Assembly: GCA_030838815.1 (NCBI GenBank)
Contig: JAUZEX010000117.1
Span: 1-5,435, forward strand
Length of the DNA stretch: 5,435 nt
Reading direction: 5' to 3'
Source: Actinomycetota bacterium
Lineage (GTDB): Bacteria > Actinomycetota > Acidimicrobiia > IMCC26256 > BP-133
The notes below the pieces were generated by a model. The model was given only the letters and a program-made list of their open reading frames with translations. It had not been told where the DNA came from and made no database searches. Numbering within the stretch: position 1 is the first letter of the stretch; the number at the start of each line of letters is the position of its first letter. This document shows positions 1 through 5,435 of this stretch, piece by piece. The position numbers and the translations under genes were made by a program.

Positions 1-296
1 CGACCGGCGCCACGGATCCCGCCGCCCTGCTCACCGAGGCCGACGGGGCGATGTTCTGGGCCAAGCGCCGCGGCCGCGGCGTCGCGGTCTTCGACGAGCG
101 GATGCGGGTCGGCGTCGACGAGTTCCAGCCGTCGCAGGAGCGACCCCCCACCGACCGGTTCGATGTCGTCGGAAACATCCCCGACACCACGAAATCGGCC
201 GGCGAAGGGCTGGTCGCCCGGTTGGTGGGATTGCTGGAGGACATCCAGGACCCGGATCGTCTCGATCTGCGAGACCCCGATGAAGCGGCCGGCTGA
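1..296 (+). CDS. C-terminal end of a GGDEF-domain protein (probable diguanylate cyclase), 5' truncated by the window edge
   Basis: The frame is open from the left edge (first full codon at 3) to TGA at 294-296, giving 97 visible residues. The ATG at 51 is internal to the domain and is not the start. Visible residues 12-30 carry the conserved end of a GGDEF domain, the pattern ADGAMFWAKRRGR followed by VAVFDERMR, equivalent to the usual ADxAMYxAKxxGRNxxxxF. GGDEF domains condense two GTP into cyclic di-GMP in the cytoplasm. The GGDEF signature, the metal-binding Asp and any inhibitory RxxD site lie outside the window, so activity cannot be judged. After the domain comes a tail of about 60 residues rich in Asp, Glu and Pro, with one short hydrophobic stretch (GLVARLVGLLEDI) that could form an amphipathic helix. 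No EAL domain follows. It converges on a second c-di-GMP enzyme 36 bp away. I am confident of the GGDEF identity; full architecture is unknown. Confidence 0.85.
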   Translation, partial: TGATDPAALLTEADGAMFWAKRRGRGVAVFDERMRVGVDEFQPSQERPPTDRFDVVGNIPDTTKSAGEGLVARLVGLLEDIQDPDRLDLRDPDEAAG

Positions 297-308
297 CTCG
301 CCGGCTTC
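282..308. terminator. GC-rich inverted repeat at the convergent gene ends, possible bidirectional terminator
   Basis: GCCGGC at 288-293 pairs with GCCGGC at 300-305 across a 6-base loop that contains the TGA stop of the left gene. The outer bases GAAG (282-285) and CTTC (305-308) can extend the stem if the inner pairing shifts by one and leaves a 3-base bulge. It lies 25 bases past the stop of the minus-strand gene. There is no T-run on either side, so it is not a textbook intrinsic terminator. GCCGGC is also common by chance in DNA this GC-rich. The location between converging genes is the main support. Confidence 0.3.
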
Positions 309-332
309 ACCTGGGCCTTCGAGGGCAAACTG

Positions 333-3300
333 TCAGGCGACCGTGGCGACCGGCGGGCCGTAGAGGACGGCCAGCCACTCGTCCACGGCGTGGGCGTCGG
401 CCGGGAGCGGCCAGTGAAAGCCCTGGGCCAGGTCGCACTCCATCTCGCACAGCTGGCCGAGTTGGTCGACCGTCTCCACCCCTTCCGCCACGACGCTGAT
501 CTCCAGGGCGTGAGCGAGGTCGATGACGCTGGCCACGATGGCCCGGTCCTCGGAGCTGGTGGCCACGCCGGCTACGAACGACCGGTCGACCTTGAGCTGA
601 TCGACCGGGAAGCGGCGCAGGTAGCTGAGCGACGAGTAGCCGGTGCCGAAGTCGTCGATGGCGAGGCCGACACCGAGACCCTTGAGCTCCTCGAGCCGCG
701 TGATGATGCCTTCGGTGTCTTCGACGGTGGCACTCTCGGTGATCTCGAGCACGAGGGCACCGGGGTCGAGGCCAGACTGGCGCAGCGCGGTGGCGATCTC
801 GTTGACCAGGCCCGGGTCGGAGAGCTGGCGGGCCGACACGTTGACGGCCATGGTCAGGTCGCGGCCCAGGGTGCGCCGCCATACCTCGGCCTGCTGACAG
901 GCGTGGCGGAGCACCCAGGCGCCGATCGGGACGATCAGCCCGCTCTGCTCGGCCAGGTCGATGAACTCGCCGGGACCGAGCAGGCCGCGCCGGGGATGGC
1001 GCCAACGCACCAGCGCCTCGAAGCCCCGCACCGTTCCGGCCGGAAGGTCGATGACTGGCTGGTAGTGCACGAACAGCTCGTCCCGTTGCAGCGCCCACTC
1101 GAGGTCGCTGCGCAGTCCGGAGCGCTCGACCGCCACGTCGCGCATCTTCGACTCGAACAACTCGTACCGGGCCTTGCCCCGATTCTTGGCCACGTACATG
1201 GCGGTGTCGGCCCCGCTCATGAGGTTGTCGATCGTGTCCGTCCCGTGGCCCAGCGCCAGGCCGACGCTGGCCCGGACGTACACCTCCTCGTCGAGGATCC
1301 GGAACGGCCGCCCCAGCTCGGCGATGATCCGGGCCGCGATCGCCTCGGCCGCCGGCCCGTCGGCGTCCTCCAGGAGCAGGGCGAACTCGTCGCCACCGAA
1401 GCGGGCCACCGTGTCGTCGGGCCGTACACAGGATCTGAGCCGTTGGCCCATGCTCTCGAGCACGAGATCACCGGCCGCGTGGCCGAGGGTGTCGTTGATC
1501 GACTTGAAGTCGTCGAGGTCGAGGAAGGCGACCGCCATCGGCCGCTGGGCCCGGGTGCGCCGGGCCAGGGCGTGTTCCACCCGGTCGGTGAACAGAGCCC
1601 GGTTGGCGAGGCCGGTAAGGGGGTCGTGCCAGGCCCGGGCCCGCAGCTCGGACTCGAGCGCGACGCGGTCGGTCACGTCCCGGGTGTTGAGCACGAGGCC
1701 CCTGACGCCGGGGTCGTCGACCATGTTGGTGACCGTCGTCTCCGCATCGCGCCAGGTTCCGTCGCGGTGGCGCATGCGGGTTTCGACTAGGCTGGTGGCC
1801 TCGTTGGGAAGCGGGGGCGACTCGAGGAAGACGAGCAGGGTGGCCGACTCTTCCGGGTGCAGCCAGGACTGCAGGGGCTGGCCCACGATCTCGTCCGGCC
1901 GGTAGCCGAAGGCCCGTTCGACCGAGGCGCTCTGGTAGATGATCCGGCCGTCGGGGTTGACGATCGTGATGACGTCGGAGGAGTTCTGGACCAGCGAGCG
2001 GAACCGGGCCTCGCTCCCGGCCACGTGCTCCAGAGCGGCGCCGGCCAGGGTGGCGATGAACTCGGCGAGTTGGATCTCCGTCTCGCCGAAGAGGTCGTGG
2101 AGCTCGTGATGGGTCAGGTAGAAGCAGGCCACGACGTGGCCTTCGCTGACGATGGGGGCGCACAGGACCGAGCCGAGCCCGGCCAGCATGAGGCTCTCGC
2201 TGGAGTCGGCGTCCGCCCCCGGGCCGGCGACCACGGGGGTGCGCTGGTCGATGGCCCGGGTGAGTAGGCGCCGGCTGAGCTCGAGCACCTCCGCCCCCGA
2301 TTCGGTGACGAGCTCGGCGTCGTTCTCGCCGCTCAACTCGATGACGTGGCAGTGCTCGCCCCGCAGGAGGAGGAGCGCGGCGTCACGGACGGCGGCATAA
2401 ACCGCGGCCGGCGACGCCGCGGCGCCGATCCGGCGCCCCACGACCAGCAGGGACTCGAAACGGTCGGCCAGGGACAATGTGGCCTGGCTACCAGCCGGTC
2501 CGGTGGAACCGTTCGGCGGAGCGAGCTCGAGCTCGAAGGCCGTCTTGACCGACTCGGCGTCGGCCAGCTGGCCCCGGCCTTCGCCGCTCCCCCGGGCCAG
2601 AGCCAGGTGGGCAGCGGCCAACCGGGTGAGCGCGGCCTCGTAGTCCGCCCCCTGCGCCTCCGCCACGGCCAGGCTCCGGGCCAGGAAGCGTTCGGCCCGC
2701 CGGCCCCGCCCGGACAGGTTGGCCATGAGGGCCCGCTCGCGCAGGGCGTGGGGTCGATTGTTGCGGTAGGAACGGGACAGCCGGTCGGCCTGGCGGGCGG
2801 TCCGGGCCGCCCGCCGCCGGCGCCGCCGCCGGGTCGAGCGGGGGGCATGCACATCGGTGCCCTCGACCTGCATCCGCAACGCAGTGGCCAGCCACGGCTT
2901 GACCGGCGCGACGTACTCCTGGCGGAGTCCGGCGGCGGCGGCGATGGCGGACGCCTGGTCGAGCCGCTCGATCGCCCGGGCCAGCTCGCCGGCGTGGAGC
3001 AGTCGCAGCCCTTCGGCCAGATGCACCTCGGTGGCGGTGTGGGCGTCACCGTTGTCCCGGTCCAGCTCGGCGGCGAGGAACCCGGCTGGAACCTGGCCGG
3101 AGGAAGCCCGGGCCCACCCGCTGAGGACGACCCCCGCCGCGGTCTGGTCGCCGATGGCGGTGGCCGAGTCGTAGAGCCGGCGGGCCAGTTCGACCGCCGT
3201 GTCCAACTCGCCGAGGCGGTAGTGGCTGAAGACGAGGTGCCACCGGGCGGTGTTCTGTTCCCACCGGTCACCGGTGTGCTCCAGCAGCCGCACGGCCTCG

Positions 3301-5435
3301 CCGCACTGCTGGATGCACTCGCGGTAGCGGGAGGCGGCATAGAGCACGACGCCGTGGAAGTTCAGGGACTGGCCCTGGCCCCACACGTCGCCGAGGTCCC
3401 GGCGGATCTCGTAGGAGCGGCGGGCGTAGGCCAGACCCCGCCCATACCAGGGGACCATCGTCATGACCGGGGCATGCTCGGAGTAGGCCTGGGCCAGTTC
3501 CGGCGTGGGTGGGTAGCGCTCGGCGAGGTTCATCTCCCGGAGGTGCGTCCAGCCGCAGGGGATCTTGCCCGCGCTGAACCAGTAGACGTAGGCCAGCCGG
3601 CTGTACATCCGGATGGCGAGGAACTCGCGTTCGGCGCCTGCGACCGGCCGGCGAGCCAGGAACCGGCCCGGCAGCAGCGTGTGCAGCACCTGGACGACGA
3701 CTTCCTTTCCGAGCGCGACGAGCCGGCCCGGTCCGGTGCGGGGGACCCACCGACCGAGGTCGCGCAGGGCGCCCTCGAGATGGCGCCGGGCGCGGATCTG
3801 GTCGCCGGTCTTGAAGGCGACATCGCCGAGCTTGCCGTCGAGCACCGCCCGCTCCACCGGGTCGTAGGTCCGGGCCAGGGCGTCCTCGAAGAGCCGGCCG
3901 GCCTCGGTGTAGTGGCCCTGGAGGGTCAGCACGTCACCGAGCCCTTCGGCGATGCGGCGCCGGAGCGAGAAGTCGGGGTGGGACGCGACCGCCCGTTCGG
4001 CGATGCGGTAATGGGCGACCGAGGCGTCGAGGGCGTGGCGGCTGCGGGCCAGCCGGGCTGCTTCGAGGGCGTAGGGAAGGGCCCGACCGGGTGACCCGGC
4101 GGCGTCGAAGTGGTAGGCGAGCTCGAAGACCCGGGTCGGGTCGTCGTCCTCGATCTCCTCCGCCGCCCGGCGATGAAGGGCCATCCGCTGGCTGGCATCG
4201 ATCCGGCCGAGCAGGGCCTCCCGCAGCTTGTCGTGGGTGAAGGAGCACCGACTCCGACCCTCGTCGACCCAGAGGATGCGACGCCGGCGGGCGTCGGCCA
4301 GGGCGGGGGTCACCTCCGACGCGGGCTGCCCCGTCAGGGCGACCGCCAGCCCGAGATCGAACTCCTTGCCCAGCACCGCACCGGCGCTGAGCAGGGTCAG
4401 GGCCGCAGAGTCCAGCAGGTCGAACCGACGGGTGAGGAACAGCGCCGCCCGCCGGGAGGTCTGGGCGTGGCGCAGACGCTCCGGGTCGACATCCCAACCC
4501 GTCGGCGTATCCCGCAGGGCGCCGGACTCCACCATGCCCCGCAGCACCGCCGCGGCCATGAACGGACTGCCCTCGGCGAGCTGTGTCACCGTCGCCGTCG
4601 CCTCGGGCGGGAGGGGACCGGCCATCGAGGCGCACATCGCCTCGACATCTTCGGTGCAGAACGGGGCGAGCGCGACGCTGGCCAGAGGGTTCAGAGCCCG
4701 GAGCGGATGCCCGAACGGCACCTCCTCCGAGCGGAACGCCGCCACCACCAGCAGGTTCCCCTCGCCACCGGCCGCCCGGCGACTCTGCCACCGGGCCAGC
4801 AGGGCGACCGTGAGGCCGTCGGCCCACTGGCAATCGTCGAGGAGCACGAGCGCCGGACGGGACGGCTGGCCGAGGGAATCGAACAGCGCGATCAACGCGT
4901 CCAGGCTTCGCTCTTCCCCGTACGCTTCCGGGCCGAGGCCGGTCTCGACCTCGGCCCCGAGGACCGCGGCCAGACCGGGCAGGGCCGCCGTCGCCGCACC
5001 GGCCCGATCCCCCAGGAAGAGGCGGAGGCGAGCCACCTCCGACGCGTCGAGGTCAGCGGCGACGATCCCGCCCGCTACGCCGTCGAGGACCTGGAACGGG
5101 CGCTGGGCGGCGCGGTCGACGCCCTGACCCTCGAGCACCCAGAAGTCGTGTTGGGCGGCCTGGAGCGCAACCTCTTCGAGTAGGCGGGTCTTGCCCCCTC
5201 CGGACTCCGCCTCGAGGAGGACCAGGCCGCCGCCGCGGCCTCCGGCCGTCTCTTCGACGAGTGACGCCAGGCGGGCCAATTCGTCGGCGCGACCCACGAA
5301 CGACGGCTCGGTCAGGGCGTGGCGGCGATCGCGGAGCCCGGGCGTGACCGCCGGTTCGGACTGACCGGCGGCCAGGGCGGCGACGATCTCGAGCACGTCG
5401 GCCAGCGCCGCCGCCGCCGACTGGTAGCGCGCCCC
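333..5435 (-). CDS. Giant multidomain sensor: (Ser/Thr kinase remnant)-AAA ATPase-TPR-GAF-PAS-GGDEF-EAL, 5' truncated
   Basis: One uninterrupted minus-strand frame runs from the right edge to TGA at 335-333, with 1,700 visible codons and no stop or frameshift. A GTG at 5396-5394 could be called as a start, but the frame stays open upstream, I see no Shine-Dalgarno there, and the preceding residues (GARYQSAAAALAD) resemble the end of a Ser/Thr kinase domain. I therefore treat it as internal. Residues are numbered here and below from that GTG. Order: ATPase ~31-415, helical TPR-like region ~420-955, GAF ~978-1125, PAS ~1129-1245, GGDEF ~1250-1416, EAL ~1426-1676, then a short tail. No membrane segment or signal peptide is visible, so it is probably cytoplasmic. 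The ATPase-TPR part is inferred to sense or assemble, GAF and PAS to bind small ligands, and GGDEF-EAL to set local c-di-GMP levels. The front half is typical of PknK-like hybrid sensors, whose output is often a histidine kinase; no His-kinase motifs are present here. Confidence 0.95.
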   Translation of the reverse strand, partial: GARYQSAAAALADVLEIVAALAAGQSEPAVTPGLRDRRHALTEPSFVGRADELARLASLVEETAGGRGGGLVLLEAESGGGKTRLLEEVALQAAQHDFWVLEGQGVDRAAQRPFQVLDGVAGGIVAADLDASEVARLRLFLGDRAGAATAALPGLAAVLGAEVETGLGPEAYGEERSLDALIALFDSLGQPSRPALVLLDDCQWADGLTVALLARWQSRRAAGGEGNLLVVAAFRSEEVPFGHPLRALNPLASVALAPFCTEDVEAMCASMAGPLPPEATATVTQLAEGSPFMAAAVLRGMVESGALRDTPTGWDVDPERLRHAQTSRRAALFLTRRFDLLDSAALTLLSAGAVLGKEFDLGLAVALTGQPASEVTPALADARRRRILWVDEGRSRCSFTHDKLREALLGRIDASQRMALHRRAAEEIEDDDPTRVFELAYHFDAAGSPGRALPYALEAARLARSRHALDASVAHYRIAERAVASHPDFSLRRRIAEGLGDVLTLQGHYTEAGRLFEDALARTYDPVERAVLDGKLGDVAFKTGDQIRARRHLEGALRDLGRWVPRTGPGRLVALGKEVVVQVLHTLLPGRFLARRPVAGAEREFLAIRMYSRLAYVYWFSAGKIPCGWTHLREMNLAERYPPTPELAQAYSEHAPVMTMVPWYGRGLAYARRSYEIRRDLGDVWGQGQSLNFHGVVLYAASRYRECIQQCGEAVRLLEHTGDRWEQNTARWHLVFSHYRLGELDTAVELARRLYDSATAIGDQTAAGVVLSGWARASSGQVPAGFLAAELDRDNGDAHTATEVHLAEGLRLLHAGELARAIERLDQASAIAAAAGLRQEYVAPVKPWLATALRMQVEGTDVHAPRSTRRRRRRRAARTARQADRLSRSYRNNRPHALRERALMANLSGRGRRAERFLARSLAVAEAQGADYEAALTRLAAAHLALARGSGEGRGQLADAESVKTAFELELAPPNGSTGPAGSQATLSLADRFESLLVVGRRIGAAASPAAVYAAVRDAALLLLRGEHCHVIELSGENDAELVTESGAEVLELSRRLLTRAIDQRTPVVAGPGADADSSESLMLAGLGSVLCAPIVSEGHVVACFYLTHHELHDLFGETEIQLAEFIATLAGAALEHVAGSEARFRSLVQNSSDVITIVNPDGRIIYQSASVERAFGYRPDEIVGQPLQSWLHPEESATLLVFLESPPLPNEATSLVETRMRHRDGTWRDAETTVTNMVDDPGVRGLVLNTRDVTDRVALESELRARAWHDPLTGLANRALFTDRVEHALARRTRAQRPMAVAFLDLDDFKSINDTLGHAAGDLVLESMGQRLRSCVRPDDTVARFGGDEFALLLEDADGPAAEAIAARIIAELGRPFRILDEEVYVRASVGLALGHGTDTIDNLMSGADTAMYVAKNRGKARYELFESKMRDVAVERSGLRSDLEWALQRDELFVHYQPVIDLPAGTVRGFEALVRWRHPRRGLLGPGEFIDLAEQSGLIVPIGAWVLRHACQQAEVWRRTLGRDLTMAVNVSARQLSDPGLVNEIATALRQSGLDPGALVLEITESATVEDTEGIITRLEELKGLGVGLAIDDFGTGYSSLSYLRRFPVDQLKVDRSFVAGVATSSEDRAIVASVIDLAHALEISVVAEGVETVDQLGQLCEMECDLAQGFHWPLPADAHAVDEWLAVLYGPPVATVA
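369..1121 (-). other. EAL (c-di-GMP phosphodiesterase) domain with canonical catalytic motifs
   Basis: Residues 1426-1676. Visible motifs in order are FEALVRWRHP (1459-1468), NVSARQL (1519-1525), LEITES (1550-1555), IDDFGTGYSSLSYL (1580-1593, the loop-6 and metal-binding Asp pair), LKVDRSFV (1601-1608), VVAEGVET (1635-1642) and QGFHWPLP (1658-1665). These supply the metal ligands and general-base Lys expected of an active EAL enzyme that opens c-di-GMP to pGpG. No key residue is missing. The protein ends 11 residues after the domain. Confidence 0.95.
1149..1649 (-). other. GGDEF (diguanylate cyclase) domain with intact active and inhibitory sites
   Basis: Residues 1250-1416. DPLTGLANR at 1258-1266 opens the domain. 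FLDLDDFKSINDTLGHAAGD (1291-1310) carries the metal- and GTP-binding Asp, Lys and Asn. The signature RFGGDEF is at 1332-1338. RPDD (1325-1328), exactly five residues before GGDEF, matches the RxxD product-inhibition site. ADTAMYVAKNRGK (1396-1408) closes the domain. All motifs are canonical, so diguanylate cyclase activity with feedback inhibition is expected, though many GGDEF-EAL proteins have only one active half in practice. Confidence 0.95.
1662..2012 (-). other. PAS sensory domain with signalling linker to GGDEF
   Basis: Residues 1129-1245 start with EARFRSLVQNSSDVITIV and continue with PDGRIIYQSASVERAFGY (1148-1165) and EIVGQPLQSWLHPEE, the standard PAS opening. The domain ends with GLVLNTRDVTDRVALESELR, the DITERK-type exit that couples PAS to a following GGDEF. 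The LOV photoreceptor cysteine motif (NCRFLQ) is absent, so it is not a blue-light LOV domain. The ligand is unknown. Confidence 0.92.
2022..2465 (-). other. GAF sensory domain
   Basis: Residues 978-1125 begin with a helix (ADRFESLLVVGRRI) and end with a long helix (IQLAEFIATLAGAALEHV). Between them are GAF-like strands, including SVLCAPIVSEGHVVACFYL (1076-1094), matching the common S-x-L-C-x-P-hhh-x-G-x-hhG-hhYL pattern. GAF domains bind cyclic nucleotides, haems, bilins or other small ligands. I see no motif that fixes the ligand; Cys and His residues (C1016, H1017, C1079, C1091, H1096, H1097) are present, but none sits in a pattern I recognise as a bilin or haem site. Confidence 0.85.
2532..4139 (-). 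other. Long TPR-like helical repeat region
   Basis: Residues ~420-955 are almost all helical, Ala/Leu/Arg-rich pairs with TPR-like spacing. Examples are GDVLTLQGHYTEAGRLFEDA (487-506), LGDVAFKTGDQIRARRHLEGA (523-543) and HYRLGELDTAVELARRLYD (725-743). The middle part, about 590-700, is unusually rich in Tyr, Trp, His and Met and is less like canonical TPR. Such regions usually mediate protein-protein contact. I cannot count the repeats exactly by eye. Confidence 0.75.
2811..2831 (-). repeat. CGG-type triplet run encoding seven consecutive arginines
   Basis: On the coding strand the codons are three CGG, one CGC and three CGG, encoding Arg 856-862 inside an Arg-rich stretch (roughly 853-900) of the helical region. 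It is in frame and breaks nothing. It is a simple trinucleotide tract of the kind that can change length by slippage. The flanking residues resume a normal TPR-like pattern (RPHALRERALMANL, 881-894). Confidence 0.8.
4152..5306 (-). other. AAA/STAND-like ATPase module of the giant sensor
   Basis: Residues 31-415. It opens with FVGRADEL (33-40). The Walker A loop is AESGGGKT (63-70), with the Lys and Thr kept and Ala in place of the usual first Gly. Walker B is ALVLLDD followed by CQWAD (182-193), the common LLDDLQWAD form. A sensor-like strand, LLVVAAFRSEE, lies at 215-225. A winged-helix-like segment follows, with LGKEFD at 342-347 and FTHDKLREALL at 386-396, a well-conserved block in predicted ATPases of PknK and MalT-like proteins. 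The module is expected to bind ATP and possibly oligomerise; hydrolysis is not proven by sequence. Confidence 0.9.
5397..5435 (-). other. Probable C-terminal edge of a Ser/Thr protein kinase domain
   Basis: The 13 codons before the GTG read GARYQSAAAALAD and run straight into VLEIVAAL. In bacterial Hanks-type kinases fused to AAA ATPases, the last kinase helix commonly reads like (D)RYQSAxxLxxDLE, followed some 20-40 residues later by the FVGRxxEL that opens the ATPase. That spacing holds here, with FVGRADEL at residues 33-40. The catalytic kinase motifs (VAxK, HRD, DFG) lie outside the window, so the kinase is inferred from a very short match. Confidence 0.6.

Noticed and set aside
51..53. 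ATG as the start of the left gene
   Set aside because: It is the Met of the ADGAM motif inside the GGDEF domain; the frame continues upstream with matching GGDEF-like sequence.
307..1098. Minus-strand frame overlapping the EAL region in another phase
   Set aside because: It is Arg/Pro/Gly-rich nonsense typical of out-of-frame GC-rich DNA; the EAL domain is encoded in the overlapping frame.
390..1790. Long + strand open frame (466 codons) opposite the GGDEF-EAL region
   Set aside because: It is antisense to a region with unmistakable PAS, GGDEF and EAL motifs. It shows no recognisable motif of its own and is the usual effect of strong G/C third-position bias.
1662..2012. LOV-type photoreceptor PAS
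   Set aside because: The conserved flavin-binding cysteine motif is absent.
333..2465. Histidine kinase or LuxR-type output at the C-terminus of the large protein
   Set aside because: No H-box, N-box or G-box and no helix-turn-helix are visible; the region is fully accounted for by GAF, PAS, GGDEF and EAL.
2346..4094. Long + strand open frame (582 codons) opposite the TPR-like region
   Set aside because: Its translation is low-complexity Gly/Pro/Ala/Val with no domain pattern, and it mirrors the codon structure of the real minus-strand gene.
5394..5396. GTG as the true start of the large gene
   Set aside because: The frame is open to the window edge, no ribosome binding site is visible just upstream, and the upstream codons resemble a kinase domain end.
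1..5435. CRISPR array, tRNA, rRNA, insertion sequence or prophage attachment site
   Set aside because: No spaced direct repeats, cloverleaf-like sequence, transposase or terminal repeats were seen; coding sequence covers all but 36 bp.

Overview
The window is very GC-rich (my estimate is about 70%, not counted), with G or C at most third codon positions and long shadow reading frames on the non-coding strand. This fits a high-GC actinobacterium or a similar soil or aquatic bacterium. The multidomain protein style would suit the Acidimicrobiia, but that placement is inference only.

Layout: two genes converge, and both run off the window. On the left, the + strand (1-296) holds the last ~97 codons of a protein ending in a GGDEF (diguanylate cyclase-type) domain plus a ~60-residue tail. 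A 36-bp gap follows, with a GC-rich inverted repeat as a possible terminator. The remaining ~94% (333-5435, minus strand) is one giant open frame without its 5' end, giving 1,700 visible codons. Its domain order is: a short remnant resembling the end of a Ser/Thr kinase domain, an AAA/STAND-like ATPase, a long TPR-like helical region, GAF, PAS, GGDEF, EAL.

The large protein looks like a member of the kinase-ATPase-TPR-GAF giant sensor family (PknK-like front half). In that family the output is often a histidine kinase. Here the output is a GGDEF-EAL pair in which the recognisable catalytic motifs and the inhibitory RxxD site are intact, so the product probably makes and/or degrades cyclic di-GMP. 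Both genes therefore point to c-di-GMP signalling. No RNA genes, CRISPR arrays, insertion sequences or attachment sites were seen.
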